Source of the DNA: Polyporus tsugae
Lineage: Eukaryota; Basidiomycota; Agaricomycetes; Polyporales; Polyporaceae
DNA: 64,000 bases
NCBI GenBank assembly: GCA_024305745.1
Contig: JAHRBS010000014.1
Coordinates: forward strand, 7,501-71,500
Direction of reading: 5' to 3'
The notes under the pieces are model-generated. The model was not told the origin of the DNA. It saw only the letters and a program-made list of their open reading frames with translations, and searched no databases. This document shows, piece after piece, positions 11,470 to 21,480 of the stretch; within the stretch, counting starts at the first letter, position 1, and each line of letters starts with the position of its first letter. The position numbers and the translations under genes are program-made.

Positions 11470-11770
11470 GTATCCGTCCTGCACATGCAGTGTGGCAGGT
11501 GTCCGTCCAGGACGGACGGCTGGGGATCGGGGGACGCACGCGCAGTGCGGCAGGTGTCCGTCCAGGACGGACGGCTGGGGATCGGGGGACGCACGCGCAG
11601 TGCGGCAGGTGTCCGTCCAGGACGGACAGGACGGGTGCTCACACCCCAGTGGTATCCGTCCTGCACATGCAGTGTAGCAGGTGTCCGTCCAGGACGGACG
11701 GCCGAGGATGGTGGGACGCACATGCAGTGCGGCAGGTGTCCGTCCAGGACGGACAGGACGGGTGCTCACA
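11470..11770. repeat. 55-bp palindrome-bearing tandem array
   Basis: Five perfect palindromes at 11501, 11556, 11611, 11683 and 11738. Three steps are exactly 55 bp; the 72-bp step contains a segment that also begins the array (degenerate ATCCGTCCTG at 11472 and 11654), giving a larger period of 182 bp. The spacers are near-identical GC-rich sequence, so the open frames through the array are repeat artefacts. Confidence 0.9.
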
Positions 11771-13468
11771 CCACAATGCTATACCGACTGGCATTACTAT
11801 GTATTGCTTTGTTCTCATTCAATGCTGCTATTAAACATTGCATCAATAGACGCATTAACATCAAGTCTTGACACCCTGTGTGTTATTATTGGTACACTGG
11901 TGTAGAGTGTATCTGCTCCGTCTTTATCTAGTAAAAAGTTGATGACTAACTCACTACTTCGCCATCAAGTTCTACGTCTACGTGGTGTTCACATAAGCAG
12001 CTCATTAGCTACAGCCACCTCAGGGCGTTAAGCTCCAGACAGATCATCACATTATACACAATATTCGCCTAACACAAATCAATGTAACTCCCAACTTGTA
12101 ACCCACAGGCCGTCCTACTAATCCTCACAAGCCAAGATAAGCTGTAGCAGTTTTTGCCTACTGGAAACAGCATCCATCATACCAAGGTTTCTTATTCACT
12201 TCGCGCTTGAAAGAAATAGCCCTCGACGGTCCACCACTGTCAAAGCTAGATTCCGGTAAGCAAACGCCTCTAGAAACAGACAACTTGGGCTTACGGTGGG
12301 GTGCTTACGTCCCTCAGGCGAGTAGTGGGGCGAACGGGACTGTAAGCCCTTGCAAGACGCCAGGGAGAAGAGTCGACAATGCCCATAGGCTGAGCAGGAG
12401 GTGGAGCCTCGCTGAAGCGCACAGGAGGCAGAGGCTGAATAGGAGGGGGTGGTAATGGGCCTAGAGGAGGAGGGCGGCACGGAGGGAGCTAGCAAACCAT
12501 ATTCATCAGAGGGGTTGGCATCCTGACAAACATGTGGATCTGACCTTTTCAAGTGAGCGTATTCTAACCCCACGATGCTGTGTTGCATTGTAGTTGGCGA
12601 GTTCAATTTCGTCGTCAAGCTCCCGCCCAGATACCAAGCAATCGACCCCGAGGTTGTTGGTGAGAACAATGGAGCACTGCCCGGAGTCATTGGTGCCAGA
12701 CTCCGTAGAAGTGAGACTCCCATCCTCTCCATGTTCGTCAGCATCCTCCGCAGAGAGCGGGTGAAGGCTCTGAGCATCCACGTCCCGCGGACGCACGGGG
12801 GGGCGGACAGTCTCGTCGGTACTGGTGCTGGTGCGTGACGCTACGGGGAGGGGGCGCATCGTGACTCAATGCGGGGTCAGTGAGGTCGGGACTGGATTAA
12901 ATATCCCGAAAGTGTGAGAGTCGTGCCTTCCTTACGGCAAGGGCTAGGACGACAAAGTAAGGCCGAAGTCCGGAAGCTGGCCTAGGGGGAAAATAGTTAG
13001 CCCACAAGCGAAGGTATGCGAAGCTACCGTTTACGGTAAGGTTCCAGCCAAACCACAGCCGAGGAAAGGTCGATGTCAGCCAGTTCTCGGACTTCGACCT
13101 TACGTCATTATATCACTGCCGCGGAGTGCGCATGACGGAGTAGAGGTTCGAGATATCCGTCGAAGCTATACTGCGGTTCTGGGACTAAGTCCAACAGGGC
13201 AGGCCTCTCCATTGAGGAAGAACATTGACTACGGTTCAATGTCAGCACCTTCGTGCATGGTATCCGTACTTGAGGAATGTGTCGGCCACCACCGTCGTTC
13301 GCGCAGTGCCCGCAGACTCTTGCCCTATAAGTTGCTCATGACGCAATGTGATAACGAAATTGAAGCCTTGACAGCGAAGTACACCCTTAGTTTGTTGTTA
13401 ATATTCACTCCAACTGCTGAGGTTAAGCCCCGCACGCATATGTGGTGGACAGGGCCAGTGCAGCAGGT
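11771..13468. other. Gene-poor stretch, possible decayed ORF
   Basis: Mostly non-coding. Minus-strand frames at about 12,859-12,506 and 12,777-12,196 read through polar sequence but match nothing I recognise. They have no clear start context, so I treat them as decay or chance. A small MITE-like foldback lies at 12,950-13,108 and is listed separately. Confidence 0.4.
12950..13108. repeat. Small MITE-like foldback
   Basis: Inverted ends of about 28 bp: GTAAGGCCGAAGTCCGG near 12,956 pairs with the reverse complement of sequence ending near 13,105 (GTAAGGTCGAAGTCCGAG), both continuing into a CTGGC-type motif. The element is about 155 bp. I found no obvious target-site duplication. Confidence 0.5.
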
Positions 13469-14020
13469 GTCCGTCCAGGACGGACAGGTCGGATGTAAGG
13501 CCCTATGCAAACTGGCCTGTAGAGTTATCATTCGACGCTACTATTAAGTGGTGGATTAATGAATGCATCAATGCCTTTACCTGGCCGAGTTATTAGCACA
13601 CCAGTGCGCATTTATTGGGTTCTACTGGTGTTAGTTAATGATTAATAAAGAGGTGAGTGCGATGCTATGGCATTAACGGACGCCAGTCATTAGTTCACGA
13701 TCAGTGGTGGGAGCACAGTCAGGCGCCACGCTAGTGGTGTCCGTCCAGGACGGACACCTCTAGCATGGCGCCCGACCGTGTTCCCACCACTGACCGTGAA
13801 CTTACCACTGGCTTCCGTTAATGCCTTAGAGTAGTGTCGCATTCACCTTTTATTAATCATTAGCTAACACCAGTAGAACCCAATAAATGCGCACTGGTGT
13901 GCTAATAACTCGGCCAGGTAAAGGCATTGATGCATTCATTAATCCACCACTTAATAGTAGCGTCGAATGATAACCTTGCAGGCCAGTCTGCATAGGGCCT
14001 TACATCCGACCTGTCCGTCC
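13469..14020. repeat. Foldback with a palindrome at each edge and at its axis
   Basis: Arms 13,486-13,738 (253 bp) and 13,756-14,012 (257 bp) are inverted copies around a perfect palindrome at 13,739-13,755. A perfect palindrome forms the left edge (13,469-13,485). The right edge is a half palindrome, GTCCGTCC at 14,013-14,020, which is cut by the next element. The arms are AT-richer than the flanks and have no convincing coding frame. Confidence 0.92.
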
Positions 14021-14256
14021 ACTTCATGCACTAGTCATCTCCAAGACAGGCCATGACATTATGTTACAAAACAATATGCGATATGACAACGTATCAACCA
14101 ACTCCATGCGCAAAATACAGACACCCCCGCCAAACATCGCTGTCGCCGACCCAACCATCACGCGTGCACCCTCCTCCCGCCTTCTCCGTCCTCTTCGCCT
14201 GCTTTCTCGCCCACTGGAGGGTATCGAGGACGGCCGCCGGAGGACGACATCAACGC

Positions 14257-15003
14257 TCACGGCGCGGCTGTCGAGCCCCAGAACACACCGTGCGTGACAA
14301 CGGTGGTCACTGCAGAGAAACAGTTAGCAACTCTACACCGCGAATAGATCGGGTAATACGCACGCTCGCGGAGACTGGTAACGTCTTGTTTGAGGTACAC
14401 CAACAGTTGCACCCTCGCGTCCACGACCTCCGCATCCGCCATTTGCAGCGCGAACTCTGCCCCGTTGGTCACCTCCTGGGCATACTGAGCTGCGGCTTTC
14501 TCGGCCTTCCTGCGTGCTTGCAAGTACGAGTGCATCGCGTTGCTGAAGTTGTCTTGCGCCGCGTTCATCTGCCTCACCCGCGTAATGATGGAGTATTCTT
14601 CACCAAACTCCCTCAGCGCCCGACTGCTAGGCCGCTCGTGATACGGCAGGCTGGCGAGGTGGCTGTACAGCGTGCTGAACTCGCTATCCACATTCACCAA
14701 CGGAGGCAGCGCGCGCACTAGCATTAGGAATGCTGACATCGCATACGACGCGCTGAACCTAACAGGCTGCGGCCTCGGGCCTGGGATGGGGGTCGATGGT
14801 GGGGATAGGTTACTGGTGACAATGCGGCCGACGAAGGCCTTGAGCTCATAGGACACAAACTGGTCGACAGAGTTCATAGCGGTGAGAATGACAGTGATGC
14901 GATGGCTGCTCTCCCAACTTGCGGTCCCTTTATATTCATCGCCAGGCGGGCTCATCCATGCGGCCAGCACCTCCACGGCCTTCCTTTTCACTTCACCGTC
15001 CGT
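14257..15003 (-). pseudogene. Left-arm copy of the foldback gene, start codon lost
   Basis: Homologous along its length to the right-arm gene (16,119-16,873) in inverted orientation. The codon matching that gene's ATG is ACG (15,003-15,001), so translation would need another start. The rest of the frame is open, and the single intron near 14,360-14,303 keeps a GT donor (GTGCGT) and AG acceptor, followed by a second exon ending in a similar STAAP tail. The product (about 230 aa) has an Ala/Glu-rich, coiled-coil-like C-terminal third. Similarity to the other copy is patchy: blocks of about 40 and 36 identical codons alternate with clearly diverged blocks, which suggests gene conversion between the arms. 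Function unknown. Confidence 0.7.
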
Positions 15004-15570
15004 CCCATAAGTCCTCCCTTCTTGCCGGGGTCTCCATCAACACTCCTTAGTACATTCAAGTCCATCAGGTTCATTCTATACATAGACAGTCATGTTCCTC
15101 GGTACCGCGGAACATCCCTTCCCTTCCTTCCTTCTACAACAGAACACGTAATTCCTATATCAGGCCACTTCGTGTCCGCTTCAGAAGCCAATGTGGGCGT
15201 GAACCTACTATATTGTTAATTGACAGAATATGACGTCCTCCCACACTGTGCTATATGTTTTCTACTCTTTGTGTTTCACCTACACATATGTTCTCACTCA
15301 ATTGTAAATGGGATTGAACTCCTGTGAGAAGTGTGTGACGAGACGGTTGTCGAAGTCCTCACCAGCCGAGTGAGTGTCTCTAGCAGCAGTCCTCCAAACC
15401 TATTCTCGGTTCTACCATCAGTGAAGTTTGTACTCGCAACTGGTGCACATTTATTGTGTTCTACCCGTCTTAGCCAACAATTAAAGAGGTGAATGCGACG
15501 CTACTTTACGGCATTAAAGGAAGCTGATTGTAAGACTAAGGGCAGTATGGTCAGGCGTCATGACAGCGGT

Positions 15571-15587
15571 GTCCGTCCGGGACGGAC
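15571..15587. repeat. Palindrome at the axis of the 3-kb foldback
   Basis: GTCCGTCC-G-GGACGGAC. It lies at the symmetry axis of the 14,021-17,006 element and is flanked by GT and AC, so the symmetry extends to 21 bp. Confidence 0.92.
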
Positions 15588-16118
15588 ACTCTGCACGGGT
15601 TGGGACCAAGTGCGGTACTCGCTGAGCCGCCAAAACAGCAAACGTCTCCAACTGACGTACTGCCACTAATAGATACTGTCCCTTGCGAGTGCAAACTTCA
15701 CTGATGGTAGAACCGAGAATAGGTTTGGAGGACTGCTGCTAGAGACACTCACTCGGCTGGTGAGGACTTCGACAACCGTCTCGTCACACACTTCTCACAG
15801 GAGTTCAATCCCATTTACAATTGAGTGAGAACATATGTGTAGGTGAAACACAAAGAGTAGAAAACATATAGCACAGTGTGGGAGGACGTCATATTCTGTC
15901 AATTAACAATATAGTAGGTTCACGCCCACATTGGCTTCTGAAGCGGACACGAAGTGGCCTGATATAGGAATTACGTGTTCTGTTGTAGAAGGAAGGAAGG
16001 GAAGGGATGTTCCGCGGTACCGAGGAACATGACTGTCTATGTATAGAATGAACCTGATGGACTTGAATGTACTAAGGAGTGTTGATGGAGACCCCGGCAA
16101 GAAGGGAGGACTTATGGG

Positions 16119-16873
16119 ATGGACGGTGAAGTGAAAAGGAAGGCCGTGGAGGTGCTGGCCGCATGGATGAGCCCGCCTGGCGATGAATATAAAGGGACCG
16201 CAAGTTGGGAGAGCAGCCATCGCATCACTGTCATTCTCACCGCTATGAGCTTCATCGACGACTTTGTGCACCAGGAGGTCATCAACTACGTCACCCGGAC
16301 TGTCTCCCGCCACCCATCCACACTTACACAATCGACCCCCATCACAGGCGCGACGCTGCAGCCTGCTAGTTTGAACGCGTCGTACACGATGTCGGCGTTC
16401 CTAATGCTAGTGCGCGCGCTGCCTCCGTTGGTGAATGTGGATAGCGAGTTCAGCACGCTGTACAGCCACCTCGCCAGCCTGCCGTATCACGAGCGGCCTG
16501 GCCTTCGGGATCTGCGGGAGTTTGGTGAGGAATACTCCATCATTACGCGGGTCAGGCGGATGAAGGCGACGCAAGACAACTTCTGCGCAGCGATGCACAC
16601 GTACTTGCAAGCACGCGGAAAGGCCGAGGAAGCCGCCGCTGAGTACGCCGAGGAGATGAACCAGAGGACGGAGGGCAAGCTGCACATGGCGGATGCGGAG
16701 GTCACGGAGGCGAAGGCGCGTCTTTTGGCGCACCTCAAAGAAGACATCACGAGTCGCAACGAGTGTGAGTATCAACCCGATCTGTTCGCGGTATAGAGTT
16801 ACTAACTGTTTTCTCTGCAGTGACCACTGTTGTCAGGCACGGTGTCTACTGGGACACAGCAGCGGCACCGTGA
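16119..16873 (+). CDS. Unrecognised 232-aa coiled-coil protein of the foldback element
   Basis: Two exons (16,119-16,764 and 16,821-16,873, GTGAGT donor, CTGCAG acceptor) encode 232 aa. The ATG at 16,119 is the only start that keeps the frame; the upstream ATG at 16,114 meets a stop within a few codons. The N-terminus MDGEVKRKAVEVLAAW is followed by a hydrophobic helix-like middle (MSAFLMLVRALPPLV). From about residue 145 to 215 there is an Ala/Glu/Lys-rich stretch that probably forms a coiled coil. There is no signal peptide, zinc finger or transposase triad that I can see. It mirrors the decayed copy in the left arm. Its presence in a mobile foldback suggests a role in the element or a captured host gene, but neither can be shown. 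Confidence 0.7.
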
Positions 16874-17006
16874 GCGCCGATGTCTTGGGTGAGAAAGTAG
16901 GACGGTGTCTGTACTGCGTGTATTGCTTAATATGTTGTCGCATTGCATATTGTAACTCAATGTCATGGCCTGTCTTGGTCTAGGAGATGGACTTAGTCAA
17001 TGAAGT

Positions 17007-17491
17007 GGACGGACAGCTCAGATGCTTGTCCTGCCTCCCGCTGCAAACTGGCTTGCAAGGTTATTATATCAGTATTGCTTCGTTCAATGCCACTATTAAG
17101 TGGTCAATTGATCAATGCATCAATGTCTTTACCCCGCCGTGTTATTAGCATACGGGACAGTATTCATTAGTAGCAGTATATCAGCTAAGTACTGCACTTG
17201 GTCGCACCCCATGCACAGTGTGTCCGTGCAGGATGGAGACCTATGGCCCGACGCCTGACCGCACACGCACTACCGATGGGCAGAACAACAAGATATGGGC
17301 ACTAGTCTACCAATAATTCAGCCGAATAAAGACTTAAAGATCAGTTAATGTTAATGCATCAATGCACCGCATAATAGGGGCATTGAACGAAGCAAAAGAG
17401 ATAGGTGCTTTGTAATGACCATGCAGGCCAGTTGGCACATCATTGCAATATGAGCCAGGTCTAACACCGGACCTGTCCGTCCTGGACGGAC
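17007..17491. repeat. Diverged foldback with a degenerate central palindrome
   Basis: Left arm 17,015-17,221 and right arm about 17,239-17,474 are inverted relatives: both contain TTGCTTCGTTCAATGCC and an ATTGATGCAT-type segment in mirror orientation. The axis is a decayed palindrome (17,222-17,238, three mismatches). The edges are the half palindrome at 17,007-17,014 and a full one at 17,475-17,491. Part of the core (GGGACAGTAT, GCACTTGGTC) also occurs next to the axis of the 3-kb foldback. Confidence 0.75.
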
Positions 17492-18025
17492 ACCTGCGGG
17501 ACTGCCCTTGCCCCACCACATGTGCGTGGTCCTATACTCGGCTGTCCGTCCAGGACGGATACCCCTGCTCTGCCCCCTGCTCTCCTTTATTCTCAATAGT
17601 GGCATTGAACGAAGCAAAAGGGATAAGTACTATGTAATGACCATGCAGGTTGGCACATCATTGCAATATGAGCCAGGTCTAACACCGGACCTGTCCGTCC
17701 TGGACGGACACCTGCGGGACTGCCCTTGCCCCACCACATGTGCGTGGTCCTATACTCGGCTGTCCGTCCAGGACGGATACCCCTGCTCTGCCCCCTGCTC
17801 TCCTTTATTCTCAATAGTGGCATTGAACGAAGCAAAAGGGATAAGTACTATGTAATGACCATGCAGGTTGGCACATCATTGCAATATGAGCCAGGTCTAA
17901 CACCGGACCTGTCCGTCCTGGACGGACACCTGCGGGACTGCCCTTGCCCCACCACATGTGCGTGGTCCTATACTCAGCTGTCCGTCCAGGACGGATACCC
18001 CTGCTCTGCCCCCTGCTCTCCTCTA
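17387..18025. repeat. 218-bp tandem repeat x3 with two palindromes per unit
   Basis: Units start near 17,387, 17,605 and 17,823, the last truncated. Palindromes lie at 17,475, 17,544, 17,693, 17,762, 17,911 and 17,980: a 69-bp step inside each unit and a 218-bp period. In each pair the first copy has centre T and the second centre A with a GGAT end. The first unit overlaps the right arm of the preceding foldback. These are the last palindromes in the window. Confidence 0.92.
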
Positions 18026-18324
18026 TCTTCCCACCCTTATCCTCTTTATATCCTCCTTGCTCACTCCATCAATGTGGATGTAAGTCCACTTACCACTCCG
18101 ATTCTCAGTTGCTAATACCGGACTCCTTACTCCCTTATCACATCCGACTTACTGTTCTCTTTGTACGGTGCTGGCGCTAATGGTCCCTCGCTTAGGAGCC
18201 AAGCGCTTAGCGCTGGCTAGGCAGGCGCTTAGTGCGGTTTAGCCGGTCGCTTAGGAGGGCTAAACCCTACCCTAGGGGTTATTTCATCCCTAGGGATAGA
18301 GGGCTGAGATGTTCCCATAACCCT
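18026..18324. repeat. 299-bp direct repeat, left copy
   Basis: Nearly identical to 22,121-22,419 in the same orientation and with the same length. It starts TCTTCCCACCC and ends CCATAACCCT, and contains several CGCTTAG motifs and a CCCTAGGGG-type inverted motif. It abuts the palindrome tandem array on its left. The last codons of the OrsD-like gene lie inside it. No TG...CA ends and no target-site duplication, so a simple LTR is unlikely. Confidence 0.9.
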
Positions 18325-20262
18325 GACATTGTGAGGGTCTTTGATTGACCCATCGTGGTTGGCCTGGGTGCAGACAAGGAAACGGATGGTGGGATCAGGA
18401 ACAGGGTTGTCCTTCTTCTCACCATCTAGCTGATACGGAGATGGGATCCAGGCCTGTGTCCAGAGAGCAAAGAAAAGAGCGTGGAGGGCTTTGAGAATAA
18501 GTTGAATAACCTCCAGCTCAGCCACACTATCTGTCTCTCCTAGGATAGGATTGGCATTGAGGAGTGCGTTCTTGAGAGTGGTGAGTAGTGGTGTGATGCA
18601 GTCAGGGAGAGGAAGGTGGTAGAGAGGACTGTCAAATGTGCGGAGTAGGAAAACCACAAGCTGAGAGAGGAGGCGTTGGCAGTTGATGAAGGAGGTCCGG
18701 TCTTGATGCTTGTGAAATGGTGTGTGATTGAGCTCACTGAATTTATTTATTAGCTGCTGCTGTACAAGAAATAACAGTACAAGTGTTTACACTCACCCAG
18801 TTAGACTGTCGGTATTCAAGATCTGGCGGCAGATCTCTGGGGTCTGTGAAAGCTGGTCATACGGCCCCTCCAAATAGCGATACACAAAGGTCTTGACATA
18901 GCGGAGATTGTCATTATGCTGGTTGGCCTGTGGAACCTCAAGCAGGCGAGGCTGGGCATAAGAGGGATAAAGGCCGGCATAGACTTGCCAGCCAGTGGTG
19001 ATGAGCCATGGGTTGATGTGACGAACATCTATCTTGTCGGAGGGGAGAGCTAGACGCTCGTTGAGCTGTTCGCGGAGGTTGACGAGGTACTGTGGCGGAG
19101 GAGTGAAGGTGGCCGCATCGACAGGGTGGACCTGGAACCAAGTCTTAGCCTGGGGATTCTGCGAAAAGCGCTGCATCCAAGGATGGTCGAGCTTGATGTG
19201 CCAGATTTGTGCACCATGCTTTTCAGTGCTATGTTTACAAACCTGTTTGGGCTTGCTGGCCATATACGGACAGGTAGGACATAGGAAGCCTTGGGCCATC
19301 TCGAGACCAGCGAAGGATGGAGGGATTTCAGTGGGGACCACTGGCCAGTCCCTCACTAAACACTCTTGAATGATGATCTCCTCCAAACGATCCCGGTTGA
19401 TCTGGATATGGGCTGCCTTATGAGCATATGTCAGGTGAGGCTGGACACTTTGTGGTTGGATGACGGCATGACAGGTGGTGCAAATTAGAGCGCAAAGACG
19501 GCGGTTGATGCGCAGACCCCAACGAGCTAAGGTGCCATCTTTGACATCGTATAGCTACATTCAAAGTCAGTACATTATAGAACAGAAAATAATTCAAATA
19601 CTAACCTCGGAACCAGCAGGAGCAGGCTGCACATCATTGTCCAAAGGAGCAATATCCATGTTGTCGTCAGGTTCATCGACGTAGCTGAGACCTGGGCTTG
19701 GCAGATTCTCCTGCCCAGCAGGAGCAGAGGATAGAGGGGCTAGAGATGGAGATGGAGTGTCCTGAGTAGTGTCCATCTAATAGTCAGGTAACTAAGCGAT
19801 AACACTCAAAGAGATACAAAAAGAACTCACCAGCTGCACAGAAGCACTGGTTGATGGCTCAGAGTCTACAGCCATCTGGTCGACTGGAAGAGGAGGAGGC
19901 ATCTCTGGCTCAGCAGCAAGGGCCACAGTAAGTGCATCTGGAGCCTAAGGCCAGTATCAGCAAGGAGATGCATATATTTTGCTCAATATACTTACCACCC
20001 AGTAGATAGGCTTGACCTTTGCCAAGTGCTTCTCCAGTGCCGACCGATTACTGAAGACCTTGTCACAAATACCGTATTGAGTTGAGACACACTTGCAAGG
20101 AATATTGCTGTGATTGTCACGGATGACTTTGATCATAGGACCTCTTTTCTCTGCAAAGAAATGAGGAATATCCCAAGTATGGTGGAGGCAGATACGGAAA
20201 TGATTGGACTGAGCACCAGTATAGTTGCCTTTACAAAAAGAGCACAGCTTAGAAGAGGCCAT
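18229..20262 (-). CDS. OrsD-like zinc-finger protein, C-terminus altered by a repeat
   Basis: Five exons on the minus strand (20,262-19,996; 19,944-19,831; 19,776-19,606; 19,554-18,797; 18,736-18,229) give an open frame of 605 aa. Cys/His motifs are visible: CSFC...H...C near the N-terminus and two C2H2-like fingers, CTTC-x12-H-x4-H and CPTC-x12-H-x4-H, in exon 4. Two C2H2-like fingers around a PP..GL..G(F/L).C segment are typical of the fungal OrsD/DUF3505 family, common in repeat-rich and transposon-associated regions; the assignment is by memory of the pattern. The last 32 or so codons come from the 299-bp repeat, so the natural C-terminus has probably been replaced or lost. Intact relatives are usually longer. 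The alternative upstream ATG at 20,358 is less likely. Confidence 0.6.
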
Positions 20263-20740
20263 AAGGATGAAGAGTGAAGAGGCAGTGATAAAGGTGATTA
20301 ATAGATGATGGTGGTTCAGGTTCAAGAGAGGGTGGGAAAAAATATGCACTGCCAGCATTCCATAATAGGAAGGCTTGTCTTATCTTATCATAGTTAATCA
20401 GACTGTCAGTCATGTGTTATTGTAATAGCTATGACTAATGTTGTATAGCCACATCAAAAGTCATTTCGACTTTTCAGTGCTTATATAAGCCAAAAAAGCG
20501 CCCAAAAAGTCGTTTCGACTTTTTCAGTGCTTAGATAAGCAAAAAGCGCTCAAAATTACTTATCTGTGTATACATAAGTGATCAAAGAGAGATTAGAAAT
20601 GAACCAAGATAGGTGCTTGCTTCAAGCCACTTGAACACTATGAGGAATGTTATTACGTGTCTTAAAAACCACCTTGTCCCACCTCACCCCAGTTTTGAAT
20701 AACTCTACACAATATGCAGTGGTAGTTGAAAAGTCAAACA
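20263..20740. other. Non-coding stretch with twin hairpins
   Basis: No gene. Two related units of about 55-60 bp near 20,459-20,565 each carry the palindrome-like AAAGTCRTTTCGACTTT followed by CAGTGCTTA and an AAAAAGCGC run. Confidence 0.6.
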
Positions 20741-21480
20741 GCCGGCAAGCACCAACCAGGAAAGCAATGACCCCGAAACAAAGGGCAACACACAGACACA
20801 GTCCATGGCCATCCAGAAATCCACCTCGCCCCAGCTCGCCCCGGCCCTGGACGCTGCTGCGCACTTGGTCGATAATGCAGGGTGGGCAGATAATCAAACA
20901 GCCGGCAAGCACCAACCAGGAAAGCAATGACCCCGAAACAAAGGGCAACGCACAGACACAGTCCATGGCCATCCAGAAATCCACCTCGCCCCAGCTCGCC
21001 CCGGCCCTGGACGCTGCTGCGCACTTGGTCGATAATGCAGGGTGGGCAGATAATCAAACAGCCGGCAAGCACCAACCAGGAAAGCAATGACCCCGAAACA
21101 AAGGGCAACACACAGACACAGTCCATGGCCATCCAGAAATCCACCTCGCCCCAGCTCGCCCCGGCCCTGGACGCTGCTGCGCACTTGGTCAATAATGCAG
21201 GGTGGGCAGATAATCAAACAGCCGGCAAGCACCAACCAGGAAAGCAATGACCCCGAAACAAAGGGCAACACACAGACACAGTCCATGGCCATCCAGAAAT
21301 CCACCTCGCCCCAGCTCGCCCCGGCCCTGGACGCTGCTGCGCACTTGGTCGATAATGCAGGGTGGGCAGATAATCAAACAGCCGGCAAGCACCAACCAGG
21401 AAAGCAATGACCCTGAAACAAAGGGCAGCGCACAGACACAGTCCACGGCCATCCAGAAATCCACCTCGCCCCAGCTCGCC
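20741..21480. repeat. 160-bp minisatellite, about 4.6 units
   Basis: Units begin at 20,741, 20,901, 21,061, 21,221 and 21,381 (GCCGGCAAGCACC) with only scattered point differences. The last unit is cut after CCACCTCGCCCCAGC near 21,480. Because 160 is not a multiple of three, the open frames through the array are coincidental. Diverged CCACCTCGCCCC segments recur near 21,640 and 21,812. Confidence 0.93.

Larger units (their letters stand above)
14021..17006. mobile_element. 2,986-bp foldback element inserted in a palindrome
   Basis: The element begins ACTTCATG and ends in the reverse complement of ACTTCATT, with extended terminal inverted repeats (shared ATCTCC and AAGACAGGCCATGACATT). It lies exactly between GTCCGTCC (14,013-14,020) and GGACGGAC (17,007-17,014), the two halves of one palindrome. 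Internally it is a foldback: arms of about 1,550 and 1,419 bp meet at another palindrome (15,571-15,587), and each arm carries one copy of a small gene pointing outward. The arms look identical over about 15,230-15,430 against 15,690-15,900, but the axis-proximal cores (15,430-15,695) differ. No transposase was recognised, so it is probably non-autonomous, or it uses one of the unknown proteins nearby. Confidence 0.8.

Noticed and set aside
11432..11871. Coding gene made of RPGRT/VQDG repeats
   Set aside because: The repeated peptide motifs are translations of the palindrome in different frames on both strands, at many places and without conserved start or splice context.
12196..12859. Minus-strand protein gene
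   Set aside because: Two overlapping open frames without a recognisable family, splice pattern or start context; more likely chance or decay.
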